DNA of 64,000 nucleotides, from positions 496,001 to 560,000 of the forward strand of contig CABJBF010000002.1 of NCBI GenBank assembly GCA_902363805.1, read 5' to 3'. The notes below the pieces were generated by a model that searched no databases, had not been told where the DNA came from, and saw nothing but the letters and a program-made list of their open reading frames with translations. Both the position numbers and the translations under genes were made by a program. The stretch is from Eubacteriaceae bacterium. GTDB taxonomy: Bacteria > Bacillota > Clostridia > Lachnospirales > Lachnospiraceae. This document shows, one piece after another, positions 46,075 through 54,666 of the stretch. Within the stretch, counting starts at the first letter, position 1, and every line of letters begins with the position of its first letter.

Positions 46075-46308
46075 TTATTTATTCATAACCTTTTTTATTG
46101 CTTCAAAAGCATCTCCGACTGTAACAATATTTTCAGCTCCGTTAGTTGGAATCTTAATATTAAATTCATCTTCAATGCTCATAATTATTTCTAAAACATC
46201 TAAAGAATCTGCACCTAAATCATCTGCAAATTTTGATTCCGGTGTGATTGTGCTTTCATCAATATCCAATACACTTGCTACTGCTTTATAAAGTCTTTCG
46301 ATTTCCAT
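46075..46308 (-). CDS. acpP: Acyl carrier protein
   Basis: AcpP carries growing fatty acyl chains on phosphopantetheine attached to S35 in DDLGADSLDVLEI. The 77-residue acidic protein is of normal length. It follows plsX with a two-base gap. The fabD and fabG genes that lie between plsX and acpP in Bacillus are missing here. Confidence 0.98.
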   Translation of the reverse strand: MEIERLYKAVASVLDIDESTITPESKFADDLGADSLDVLEIIMSIEDEFNIKIPTNGAENIVTVGDAFEAIKKVMNK

Positions 46309-46310
46309 TT

Positions 46311-47324
46311 TTAATTCTCCTTTTTAACTGCTAATTTTTTTGATATTTTATCATTTATATTCATTTCTTTAAAAGAAATGCACTGAATGATAGAGTTCTT
46401 CACTTCTATGGCCTTTGAATTTCCATGAGTCTTAACAACTAATCCTTTCAATCCAAGTAAAGGTGCTCCACCATACTGATCCATCTGAAATGTTTTCAAA
46501 GTTTCTTTCAATTCTTTTTTTATAAGTAATGCACCGATTTTAGTTTTCAAACTTGTCATTAAAGTTCCTTTAACTTTCTTTAAAAGAACTCCACCAACAC
46601 CTTCATACATTTTTAAAATAACATTTCCAACAAATGCATCACATACAACTACATCAGCTTTTCCTTCAGGAATTTCTCTTGCTTCAATATTGCCAATAAA
46701 ATTAATACCTTCAAGATTACATAACAACTGATACGTTTCTTTAGCAAGGTTATTTCCTTTTTCTTCTTCAGCACCAATATTTACTAAACCTACTTTTGGA
46801 TTTTTAACCTTGCAAATATTTTCCATATATATAGAACCCATCTGTGCAAACTGAACTAGGTTAGAAGGCTTAGCATCAACATTAGCCCCACAGTCAATCA
46901 AAAGTGCTCCGCCTTTTTCCGTTGGAATAAGAGGTGCAAGAGGTGGTCTTTCAACTCCCTTAATTCGACCTACAATTACATGTCCTCCAACTAAAGTGGC
47001 TCCGGTACTTCCTGCTGATACAAGAGCATCGCATTCCCCATGTTTTACCATATACATACATTTAACAAGAGAGGAATCTTTTTTCGTTCTAATAGCTACT
47101 ACCGGAGGTTCTCCTGTTTCAATAACTTCTGTAGCATTTACAACTTCAACTCTAGTCTTGTCATAATCATATTTCTCAAGTTCTCTGTTAACATCTTCCT
47201 GTCTTCCTACCATTTTAAGAAAAACATCTTTATTTTCTTTTAACGCTTCAATACCGCCTTTTACAATTTCACCAGGTGCGTTATCTCCGCCCATACAATC
47301 TAATGCAACTATTGTCTGTGACAT
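46311..47324 (-). CDS. plsX: Phosphate acyltransferase PlsX
   Basis: PlsX converts acyl-ACP to acyl-phosphate, the donor for PlsY. The 337-residue protein begins MSQTIVALDCMGGDNAPGEI and contains VSAGSTGATLVGG and GGALLIDCGANVDAKPSN, typical of the family. The ATG at 47324 is chosen because AAGGAGG lies about seven bases upstream; a GTG seven codons earlier precedes that site. It is followed by acpP with almost no gap. Confidence 0.97.
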   Translation of the reverse strand: MSQTIVALDCMGGDNAPGEIVKGGIEALKENKDVFLKMVGRQEDVNRELEKYDYDKTRVEVVNATEVIETGEPPVVAIRTKKDSSLVKCMYMVKHGECDALVSAGSTGATLVGGHVIVGRIKGVERPPLAPLIPTEKGGALLIDCGANVDAKPSNLVQFAQMGSIYMENICKVKNPKVGLVNIGAEEEKGNNLAKETYQLLCNLEGINFIGNIEAREIPEGKADVVVCDAFVGNVILKMYEGVGGVLLKKVKGTLMTSLKTKIGALLIKKELKETLKTFQMDQYGGAPLLGLKGLVVKTHGNSKAIEVKNSIIQCISFKEMNINDKISKKLAVKKEN

Positions 47325-47405
47325 AATTATTTCCTCCTTAAGCACATAAAATAACTATACTAAAATTATGTTTTAAAATCAAGCAAACTTGAATAAGACA
47401 ACATA

Positions 47406-47449
47406 AAAATAAGGCTTCGCAGATATAAATATCCGCAAAGCCTTATTTT
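47406..47449 (-). terminator. Strong terminator after rpmF
   Basis: AAAATAAGGCTT... and AAGCCTTATTTT form a stem of 21 positions with a two-base loop. The two imperfect positions become G-U pairs in the minus-strand RNA but not in the plus-strand RNA, which supports action on the minus strand. A T run follows. It separates rpmF from plsX. Confidence 0.9.
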
Positions 47450-47484
47450 AACGCTTTCTCGTGCATAAACACGGACCATCCTAA

Positions 47485-47664
47485 TTAGTCAACTGAAACG
47501 ATTTCTTTCTTGTTGTATGATCCACATGCCTTGCAAACTCTGTGAGGCATCATTAAAGCTCCACATTTGCTACACTTTACAAGACCAGGAACTGACATTT
47601 TCCAATTAGCTCTTCTCTTATCTCTTCTTCCTTTAGAAGATTTATTCTTTGGACAGATAGACAT
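47485..47664 (-). CDS. rpmF: 50S ribosomal protein L32 (zinc-binding form)
   Basis: This short gene encodes 59 residues beginning MSICPKNKSSKGRRDKRRAN. The middle motif CSKCGALMMPHRVCKACG provides two CxxC pairs for zinc, so it is the zinc-dependent form of L32. AGGAGG lies within the last codons of yceD, so translation may be coupled. A strong terminator follows. The order yceD-rpmF-plsX is conserved in Firmicutes and beyond. Confidence 0.98.
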   Translation of the reverse strand: MSICPKNKSSKGRRDKRRANWKMSVPGLVKCSKCGALMMPHRVCKACGSYNKKEIVSVD

Positions 47665-47667
47665 GGT

Positions 47668-48192
47668 TTACACCTCCTTAAACTGATTAAATACATCTAA
47701 TATTTTCGACATTCTCGGATCTGGTACCGCAGTATCGCAGTCGCAGAATCCTTTATTGAGATTAGCGCCGCATCTATTGCAAATTCCCTTACAATCTTCT
47801 TTGCAGAGAACCTTCATCGGTAAGTTAACCAGAATCTCATTGAATACAAAAACCTCAGTATCAAAGACTGTTCCTTCAAGATAATTTTCCTCATCTAAAT
47901 CGGCAATCTTCTCTTCTGCTGTTTTATTCATATCCATATCTTTGGTTGAATCAATATTTATTGTAAATGTGACCGGTTCAAGACATCTGAAACAAGGTGC
48001 TTCTATAATAACATTCCCAGTGCATTTAACATTGATATGTTTCTTTCCGGCGTTTGTAAATACAAACTTTACATCACTGTCAGTTATCTTATATTCAAAC
48101 TTAGCAGCTAGAAATTTCTCCCTTTCAACTTTAGTCTGAACTTTTTTAGTTCCTTCTTCTTTCTGTAATATCTCTATCAAATCAATTAACAT
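47668..48192 (-). CDS. yceD: DUF177 / YceD family protein
   Basis: YceD is encoded just before rpmF in most bacteria and is linked to 23S rRNA or 50S assembly. The 174-residue protein ends with zinc-like cysteine pairs CKEDCKGICNRCGANLNKGF followed by CDCD and VPDPRMSKI, and has CFRCLEPV in its middle. The ATG at 48192 is chosen because GGGAG lies upstream and the N-terminus MLIDLIEILQKE fits the family. It is first after a consensus promoter with an operator-like repeat. Confidence 0.94.
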   Translation of the reverse strand: MLIDLIEILQKEEGTKKVQTKVEREKFLAAKFEYKITDSDVKFVFTNAGKKHINVKCTGNVIIEAPCFRCLEPVTFTINIDSTKDMDMNKTAEEKIADLDEENYLEGTVFDTEVFVFNEILVNLPMKVLCKEDCKGICNRCGANLNKGFCDCDTAVPDPRMSKILDVFNQFKEV

Positions 48193-48218
48193 AACTTGTT
48201 TCTCCCTAAAGACACCTT

Positions 48219-48239
48219 TACCATTATACATATATGGTA
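48219..48239. promoter_or_regulatory. Operator-like inverted repeat over the yceD -10 box
   Basis: TACCAT (48219-48224) and ATGGTA (48234-48239) are exact inverted repeats with nine bases between. They overlap the -10 box of the yceD promoter, which would suit a repressor. The sequence does not match the FapR site I know from fatty-acid genes. Confidence 0.5.
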
Positions 48240-48251
48240 TATTTTTGTCAA
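48223..48251 (-). promoter_or_regulatory. Consensus sigma-A promoter for yceD-rpmF
   Basis: On the minus strand a perfect TTGACA (48246-48251) and a perfect TATAAT (48223-48228) are 17 bases apart. The predicted start is about 24 bases before the yceD ATG. Confidence 0.92.
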
Positions 48252-48350
48252 ACACTTTTTTTATTTAATTATTTTGTGATTTGTTTACCAAATATGTTTA
48301 TCATAGTTTCACAAAAATTTTCACTCAAAAACAATCAGCTATTATCTGTT

Positions 48351-49544
48351 TTATGATAAAAGTTCTAGAGTTTCTCTTGCTATTGCTAATTCTTCATTTG
48401 TTGGAATTACAAATACTTTTACTTTTGAATCAGGAGTTGAAATCATAATTTCTTCTCTTCTCTTTTCATTAGCCTTTTCGTCAAGAGACACACCTAAATA
48501 TCCTAATTGTTCGCAAACCATCTTTCTTACAGCCTGATTATTTTCTCCTACGCCTGCCGTAAATGCAATAGCATCAACACCATTCATTTCAGCTACATAA
48601 GCGCCAACAAATCTAACTACTGTATTTGCAAATACTTCTAATGCATTCTTTGCTACTTCATTTCCTTCTTCAATAGCCTTTGTTATATCTCTAAAATCAC
48701 TTGATACTTCTGACAAACCTAAAACACCTGATTTTTTATTTAAAACATTAAGCACTTCTTTAACATTCATGTTTTCTTTTTCTGAAATAACTTCAACGAT
48801 GCTTGGGTCAATATCTCCTGAACGTGTTCCCATAGCAACTCCTGCTAACGGAGTAAGACCCATACTTGTATCTATAGATTTACCATTTTCAACTGCACAT
48901 ATACTTGCACCATTTCCTAAATGACAGACAATAGTCTTTAATTTATCATATGGCGTATCCATAATCTGAGCGACTCTCTTTGAAACATAACTATGAGATG
49001 TTCCATGGAATCCATATCTTCTTATCTTATATTTTTTATAATATTCATATGGAATAGGATACAAATAAGCTTTAGGAGGCATTGTCTGATGAAATGCTGT
49101 ATCAAACACGACAACATTAGGTGTATCAGGCATTGCATTAATACAAGCTTTGATTCCTATTATATTAGCCGGGTTATGAAGAGGTGCCAAATCATTACAT
49201 TCTTCGATTTTCTTAATAACTTCATCCGTGACAATAGTTGATTTTGAAAAATATTCTCCACCATGTACAACTCTATGACCAACTGCTCCAACTTCACTTA
49301 AATCTTTAATAACTCCTGTTTCTTTATTAAGTAATGAATCTATAATAATTTTAATAGCTTCATTATGTGTTGGCATTGAAACTTCTTTTTCCTGTTCTTC
49401 ACCATTGTATGGTTCATATTCAATCTTACTTCCATCAATACCAATTCTTTCACACAATCCTTTTGCTAACACTTTCTCACTTACAGAATCAATTAATTGA
49501 AACTTTAATGATGAACTGCCACAATTAATTACTAAAACGTTCAT
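48351..49544 (-). CDS. ackA: Acetate kinase
   Basis: Acetate kinase makes ATP and acetate from acetyl phosphate, the last step of clostridial acetate fermentation. The 397-residue protein begins MNVLVINCGSSSLKFQLI and contains FDTAFHQTMP, the RRYGFHGTSHSYV motif and HLGNGASICA, all diagnostic of the ASKHA family. It follows pta with an eight-base gap, so both acetate enzymes are made together. Confidence 0.98.
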   Translation of the reverse strand: MNVLVINCGSSSLKFQLIDSVSEKVLAKGLCERIGIDGSKIEYEPYNGEEQEKEVSMPTHNEAIKIIIDSLLNKETGVIKDLSEVGAVGHRVVHGGEYFSKSTIVTDEVIKKIEECNDLAPLHNPANIIGIKACINAMPDTPNVVVFDTAFHQTMPPKAYLYPIPYEYYKKYKIRRYGFHGTSHSYVSKRVAQIMDTPYDKLKTIVCHLGNGASICAVENGKSIDTSMGLTPLAGVAMGTRSGDIDPSIVEVISEKENMNVKEVLNVLNKKSGVLGLSEVSSDFRDITKAIEEGNEVAKNALEVFANTVVRFVGAYVAEMNGVDAIAFTAGVGENNQAVRKMVCEQLGYLGVSLDEKANEKRREEIMISTPDSKVKVFVIPTNEELAIARETLELLS

Positions 49545-49552
49545 TATTCCTC

Positions 49553-50548
49553 CTATTCCTGTCCTGCCTGAACCGCCGTGATTGCAACAACGCCTACAAT
49601 ATCTTTTGCACTACAGCCTCTTGAAAGGTCATTTATAGGTTTTGCTATACCCTGACACAATGGTCCATAAGCTTCTGCCTGTCCTAATCTCTGAACTAAT
49701 TTATATCCAATATTTCCTGCATCTAAATCAGGGAATACTAAAACATTTGCTCTTCCGGCGACTTCACTATCCGGTGCTTTCAACGCTGCTACTTCAGGTA
49801 CTACAGCTGCATCAGTCTGCAATTCTCCATCTATTAAAAATTGAGGATATTCTTTCTTTGCAATCTTTGTAGCTTCTACAACCTTATCAACATCAGGGTG
49901 AGCTGCACTTCCATATGTTGAATGAGAAAGCATTGCAACTCTTGCCTTTTCACCTACTAAATATTCAAATGACTCAGCACTGCTTGCTGCTATATCTGCT
50001 AATTCTGCTGATGTTGGATTCTGATTCAAACCACAATCACCCATTACAAATACACCATTTGCTCCTAATTCTTTATTAGGCACGCACATAACAAAGAAAG
50101 CTGACACTAATTTTGTGCCAGGTTTACTTTTTATAATCTGTAAAGCAGGTCTTAATGTATTAGCTGAGGAATGGCATGCTCCTGAAACAACGCCATCTCC
50201 ATCTCCGCATTTTAACATCATACACGCAAAGAACATATAATCAGATGTCAAAATACCCAATGCCTGTTCTCTTGTCATTCCTTTTGCTTTTCTCAACTGA
50301 AAAAACCCTTCTACATATTCGGGTGTTTTTTTGCAAGTTCTCGGATTAATAATAGTTGCTTTTGATACGTCAGCACCGTCACTGTTTTCTTCAACTTCTT
50401 CCGGTGTTGCTAAAATAATTAAATCTGCAAACCCCTCTTTTAATATCTGCTCTGCAGCCTTATACGTTCTTTTGTCCATACCTTCTGGCAAAATAATTGT
50501 CTTTTTATTATTTTTTGCTTTTTCTTTCACTGACTCAATAAAATCCAT
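49553..50548 (-). CDS. pta: Phosphate acetyltransferase
   Basis: Pta converts acetyl-CoA and phosphate to acetyl phosphate. The 331-residue protein is the short form without the regulatory N-terminal domain. Family motifs include LKCGDGDGVVSGACHSSA, FVMGDCGLNQNP and MLSHSTYGSA. AAGGAG precedes the ATG. It has its own promoter and lies divergent to tmcAL. Confidence 0.98.
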   Translation of the reverse strand: MDFIESVKEKAKNNKKTIILPEGMDKRTYKAAEQILKEGFADLIILATPEEVEENSDGADVSKATIINPRTCKKTPEYVEGFFQLRKAKGMTREQALGILTSDYMFFACMMLKCGDGDGVVSGACHSSANTLRPALQIIKSKPGTKLVSAFFVMCVPNKELGANGVFVMGDCGLNQNPTSAELADIAASSAESFEYLVGEKARVAMLSHSTYGSAAHPDVDKVVEATKIAKKEYPQFLIDGELQTDAAVVPEVAALKAPDSEVAGRANVLVFPDLDAGNIGYKLVQRLGQAEAYGPLCQGIAKPINDLSRGCSAKDIVGVVAITAVQAGQE

Positions 50549-50577
50549 CTATTTTCTCCTTTTTGTAAACTTCTAAC

Positions 50578-50606
50578 ATTATAACGTATATGGCTAATTT
50601 TCACAA
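50578..50606 (-). promoter_or_regulatory. Sigma-A-type promoter for pta-ackA
   Basis: On the minus strand TTGTGA (50601-50606) is 17 bases from a perfect TATAAT (50578-50583). It faces away from the tmcAL promoter in the shared 157-base gap. Confidence 0.78.
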
Positions 50607-50642
50607 CACAACATTCAATTTTTAGTATAATTTATTTAACAG

Positions 50643-50672
50643 TTTACATATTAAATAAAACAGTGATAAAAT
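50643..50672 (+). promoter_or_regulatory. Promoter for tmcAL
   Basis: TTTACA (50643-50648) is 18 bases from TAAAAT (50667-50672), with TG one base before the -10 box. GAAGGA lies upstream of the ATG at 50706. Confidence 0.6.
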
Positions 50673-50705
50673 ATTTAATAAATTAAGTTAGAAGGAATAA
50701 ATTAT

Positions 50706-51944
50706 ATGAAAACTATAGGCATAATTGCTGAATTTAATCCATTTCACAATGGGCACGCATATTTAATAAAAAAAGCAAAAGAATTCACCGGAGCAGATCG
50801 TGTAATTGTAATAATGAGCGGAAATTTTGTTCAACGTGGTTGTCCTGCAATAATAAACAAATACGACCGCACTTTACATGCATTAGAAAATGGTTGTGAC
50901 TGCGTTTTTGAATTACCCCCTGTATTTTCTACTGCTAGTGCTGAAACTTTCGCTAAAGCGAGTGTATATTTTCTCCATAATTTAAATTGTATCAATTATT
51001 TATGCTTTGGATGTGAAGACAACAATCTTGACTTACTAAAGTCGATTGCATCAATATTACATGATGAACCGGATGAATACAAAGCATCTTTAGCTTTGCA
51101 TTTAAAAAGCGGAAATAATTACCCTGTTGCAAGACAAAAAGCATTAACTGATTATTTAATGTTAATCGATGTCAATTCGAACATAGCAGACGTTTTATCA
51201 AAACCTAACAATATATTAGCAATTGAATATATAAAGGCTTTAATCGAGTTAAATTCTCCAATAGTGCCTGTTGGAATTAACAGAGAAGGCTCAGGTTACA
51301 ATTCAACATCACTTAACAGCTCATTTGCTTCAGCGAGTGGAATCAGAGAAGCTTTTACAAATGATGTAGCTTTAGACTCTATTGCAAATCACCTTCCAAA
51401 GGCTGCATTTTCATCTTTATTAAATGAAAAAGAGCAAAACTCTTTGATTACATTAAATGATTTTTCGAGTATGTTAGGACTTACACTCTTAAATAATGAT
51501 TCATTTGATAAATTCAACGATATAAATACAGATTTATCAAACAGAATACTAAATGAAAGAGCAAACTTTTACAGTTTTGAATCATTTATAGAAAAATTAC
51601 AAAGTAAGAACTATACTTACTCAAGAATATCAAGGACATTAATGCATATTATGCTTAATATTCATTCAGAAGATATAGATTTTTATAAAAGAATTGGCTA
51701 TTTACCGGTTGGTCGATTATTAGGCTTTAAGAAATCCTCTTCAGATATACTTAAACATATCAAAGAAAACAGTAATGTCGATATAATTTCAAAATTATCG
51801 ATCTATTACAAAACATCAACAGGAGATATTAAAAAGCTTTTAGATAATTGGCTTTATTGTGATTCAATTTACAGATTAGTTTATATGAATAAATCCGGAA
51901 AATATATGCCAACAGAATTTAATTATAAAATTATAATTGTTTAG
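50706..51944 (+). CDS. tmcAL: tRNA(Met) cytidine acetate ligase TmcAL (YlbM)
   Basis: TmcAL activates acetate with ATP and acetylates the wobble cytidine of elongator tRNA-Met. The 412-residue protein has the nucleotidyltransferase motif HNGH at residues 14-17 in GIIAEFNPFHNGHAYLI, IVIMSGNFVQRGCPAI and SASGIREAF. It is one of only two plus-strand genes. It is divergent from pta-ackA, whose product acetate is its substrate. The C-terminal part is more diverged but the length fits. Confidence 0.95.
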   Translation: MKTIGIIAEFNPFHNGHAYLIKKAKEFTGADRVIVIMSGNFVQRGCPAIINKYDRTLHALENGCDCVFELPPVFSTASAETFAKASVYFLHNLNCINYLCFGCEDNNLDLLKSIASILHDEPDEYKASLALHLKSGNNYPVARQKALTDYLMLIDVNSNIADVLSKPNNILAIEYIKALIELNSPIVPVGINREGSGYNSTSLNSSFASASGIREAFTNDVALDSIANHLPKAAFSSLLNEKEQNSLITLNDFSSMLGLTLLNNDSFDKFNDINTDLSNRILNERANFYSFESFIEKLQSKNYTYSRISRTLMHIMLNIHSEDIDFYKRIGYLPVGRLLGFKKSSSDILKHIKENSNVDIISKLSIYYKTSTGDIKKLLDNWLYCDSIYRLVYMNKSGKYMPTEFNYKIIIV

Positions 51945-51959
51945 TTTCTAAAAAACATA

Positions 51960-51992
51960 GTTCTAGGCTTTAATTAGAGCAAAGTTTAGAAC
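51960..51992 (+). terminator. Hairpin after tmcAL
   Basis: GTTCTAGGCTTT and AAAGTTTAGAAC can form a 12-bp stem with a nine-base loop in the plus-strand RNA, using two G-U pairs. The next bases are T-rich. The G-U pairs would be mismatches in the minus-strand RNA, so it suits tmcAL. Confidence 0.6.
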
Positions 51993-52017
51993 CTTTATAT
52001 TTTTATGAAGCAGTTAT

Positions 52018-52065
52018 AAAAAACTTCCCTAAACATCAAATAACGATATTTAGGGAAGTTTTTTT
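52018..52065. terminator. Bidirectional terminator between tmcAL and the UPF0210 gene
   Basis: The perfect arms AAAAAACTTCCCTAAA and TTTAGGGAAGTTTTTT surround a 15-base loop and are flanked by A and T runs. It separates two convergent genes and should work in both directions. Confidence 0.92.
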
Positions 52066-52103
52066 ATAATATAATAATGCTAACGCAATATATTAGAATT
52101 AAT

Positions 52104-53468
52104 TTAGTTTTTAAAACTATGAATTGGTGCTGGAATTCTTCCTGTTCTGTTTACAAAAGCATCACAAGAGAACTGGCTAACCGGCATAATAGGTGCATAT
52201 CCTAATAATCCACCAAATTCTACCATTTCACCAACACCCTTTCCAATTACAGGAATGACTCTTACAGCTGTTGTTTTCTGATTAATCATTCCGATTGCTG
52301 ATTCATCAGCGATAATTCCGGCAATTGTAGTTGATTTTGTATCCCCGGGTATTGCAATCATATCTAAACCAACTGAACATACGCATGTCATAGCCTCTAA
52401 TTTTTCTATTGAAAGGGCTCCTTCTTTTACTGCGTCAATCATTCCCTGATCTTCACTTACAGGGATAAATGCACCACTTAAACCACCGACATATGAAGAT
52501 GCCATAACGCCACCTTTTTTAACCTGATCATTTAATAATGCTAATGCTGCAGTTGTTCCCGGAGCTCCGGCTCTTTGTAATCCAATTTCTTCTAATATAT
52601 CAGCTACACTATCACCAATCGCAGGTGTAGGGGCTAAAGACAAATCAACAATACCAAATGGTACATTGAGTCTCTTAGAAGCTTCTTCTGCAACTAACTG
52701 ACCCACTCTTGTTACTTTAAAAGCAGTCTTTTTAATTGTATCGCATAATACTTCAAAGTCTGCTCCACGAACTTTCTTTAATGCATGTCTTACAACACCA
52801 GGTCCACTTACACCGACATTAATTATGGCATCAGCTTCTGTAACACCATGAAATGCTCCAGCCATAAATGGATTATCATCCGGTGCATTACAAAATACAA
52901 CTAATTTTGCACAACCAAGAGAATCCTGTTCTTTTGTATATTCTGCAGTTTCAAGAACAATTTCACCCATAAGTCTGACAGCATCCATATTAATTCCTGT
53001 TTTTGTAGAGCCAACATTAACTGAACTGCATACCCTTTCTGTCACTGCTAGTGCTTTAGGAATTGAACGAATCAAATTTTCTTCTGCCGGTGTCATACCT
53101 TTAGATACCAAAGCTGAATATCCACCTAAAAAGTTAACTCCAACTTCCTTTGCTACTTTATCAAGTGTTTTTGCAATTGTAACAAAATCATCAGGAGTTT
53201 TACATGCGCTACCACCAATCAATGAAATAGGAGTAACTGAAATTCTTTTATTTACAATAGGAATTCCAAATTCCTTTGCAATGTCATCACCTGTTTTTAC
53301 TAAATCTGATGTATATTTTTTAATTTTGTTATATATATTATTATTTAATGTCTCTAAATCATCACTAATACAATCTAACAAACTGATTCCCATAGTGATT
53401 GTTCTTACATCAAGATTGTAATTTTCAATCATTTTGTTAGTTTCTTTTACTTCAAATAAATTAATCAT
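52104..53468 (-). CDS. PFL family protein (UPF0210/DUF711)
   Basis: The 454-residue protein matches UPF0210, with the N-terminal [30 protein letters not shown] and [16 protein letters not shown] regions. The family resembles pyruvate formate-lyase in sequence searches but has no proven reaction; no glycyl-radical motif was seen. GGAGG lies just before the ATG. Its gene is paired with the ACT protein gene, a very common pairing. Confidence 0.92.
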   Translation of the reverse strand: MINLFEVKETNKMIENYNLDVRTITMGISLLDCISDDLETLNNNIYNKIKKYTSDLVKTGDDIAKEFGIPIVNKRISVTPISLIGGSACKTPDDFVTIAKTLDKVAKEVGVNFLGGYSALVSKGMTPAEENLIRSIPKALAVTERVCSSVNVGSTKTGINMDAVRLMGEIVLETAEYTKEQDSLGCAKLVVFCNAPDDNPFMAGAFHGVTEADAIINVGVSGPGVVRHALKKVRGADFEVLCDTIKKTAFKVTRVGQLVAEEASKRLNVPFGIVDLSLAPTPAIGDSVADILEEIGLQRAGAPGTTAALALLNDQVKKGGVMASSYVGGLSGAFIPVSEDQGMIDAVKEGALSIEKLEAMTCVCSVGLDMIAIPGDTKSTTIAGIIADESAIGMINQKTTAVRVIPVIGKGVGEMVEFGGLLGYAPIMPVSQFSCDAFVNRTGRIPAPIHSFKN

Positions 53469-53478
53469 GATTCCTCCA

Positions 53479-53751
53479 TTAAATTCTATGCATACTATTA
53501 AAAATGTCTTCGTGCTGCATCTTTATTGAAACGCCAATATCATCACCTATTTTTTCAAGATCATCTGCAAGTTTATCTGCAGGCTGGCTGGCATTATTAC
53601 AATCTACAATCATCATCATATTAAAATAATCCTGTACAATTGTCTGTGAAATGTCAAGAATATTTACAGAATTATCTGCTAAATATGTACATACCTTTGC
53701 AATAATACCTACTGTATCTTTTCCCACAACAGTAATAATAGTTTTTTTCAT
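53479..53751 (-). CDS. ACT domain protein (UPF0237)
   Basis: This 90-residue protein is a single ACT-type domain beginning [20 protein letters not shown], with [21 protein letters not shown] domains bind amino acids or similar ligands; the ligand here is unknown. It lies ten bases before the UPF0210 gene and is probably its regulatory partner. Confidence 0.93.
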   Translation of the reverse strand: MKKTIITVVGKDTVGIIAKVCTYLADNSVNILDISQTIVQDYFNMMMIVDCNNASQPADKLADDLEKIGDDIGVSIKMQHEDIFNSMHRI

Positions 53752-53766
53752 TTTATGCCTCCTAAA

Positions 53767-54564
53767 TTAAAATTCAATATGGCAAGAAGTTTCAGTTCTA
53801 CTTGCCACCTGTATACTGATATCATCAGCACAATAATTACCATCAGCCATATTTATTTCATTTCTGATTGTTTCATATGCCAATTCAGGCAAATTATTTT
53901 CTTTACTTAAATGACCAAGAATTACTTTCTTAAGTCTGTCAGATATAATTTCATTTAACAAATTGCCGCATGTCTCATTTGATAAATGACCTTTATTTCC
54001 CCATATACGTCTTTTAAGTGCATATGGATAAGGACCTATCTGTAACATATTAATATCATGATTTGATTCAATTAATACTGCATCAAGTCCTTTTAAATTA
54101 CCAATTATGTAATCATCATACATCCCCATATCTGTCGCCACAGCCATTGATTTCCCATCAGAATCAAATCTGTATGCAACCGGTTGTGCCGCATCATGCG
54201 ATATCGAAAATGGAGTAACTAATGTACTTCCCATATAAAAATCTTTATTTTCTTCAATTTCATTAAACAAATTCCTATCAATCGTTCCAACCTTACTGTC
54301 TTCAAGTATCTTTGATATGGTTCCTTTTGTAGCATATATTGGAATATGATATTTTCTCGATACAACGCCTAATCCGGAAATATGGTCAGAATGTTCATGT
54401 GTTATAAGTATACCATTCACTTCTTCTAAACTGCTTCCGCATTCACTCATACCTTCTTCAATTCTTTTTTTACTTATCCCAGCATCTACAAGTAATTTTA
54501 CATCGTTATTTTCATACAAAAGACAATTTCCCTTGCTGCCACTGGCTATAGAACTAAATTTCAT
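53767..54564 (-). CDS. walJ: MBL-fold metallo-hydrolase WalJ (YycJ)
   Basis: The protein belongs to the metallo-beta-lactamase fold, with the metal motif THEHSDH at residues 55-61 and SIASGSKGNCLLYEN and DAGISKKRI regions typical of YycJ. In Bacillus YycJ is encoded with walRK and is linked to cell wall or DNA repair; here no walRK genes are nearby. The gene is divergent from ylbJ, with about 100 bases between. Confidence 0.92.
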   Translation of the reverse strand: MKFSSIASGSKGNCLLYENNDVKLLVDAGISKKRIEEGMSECGSSLEEVNGILITHEHSDHISGLGVVSRKYHIPIYATKGTISKILEDSKVGTIDRNLFNEIEENKDFYMGSTLVTPFSISHDAAQPVAYRFDSDGKSMAVATDMGMYDDYIIGNLKGLDAVLIESNHDINMLQIGPYPYALKRRIWGNKGHLSNETCGNLLNEIISDRLKKVILGHLSKENNLPELAYETIRNEINMADGNYCADDISIQVASRTETSCHIEF

Positions 54565-54650
54565 AGCAATCCTCTTCTTTTGAAATCTTCTTTGTACATT
54601 CTATTGTATTTTTATATATATTTCAAGTTCTATTTCATTCCTTTAAACTA

Positions 54651-54656
54651 TATAAT
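54651..54656 (+). promoter_or_regulatory. Candidate -10 box for ylbJ
   Basis: A perfect TATAAT ends only ten bases before the ylbJ ATG at 54667. No clear -35 box or ribosome binding site is seen, so a near-leaderless mRNA is possible. The upstream sequence is very AT-rich, so a chance match is also possible. Confidence 0.35.
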
Positions 54657-54666
54657 AAATAAAAAA

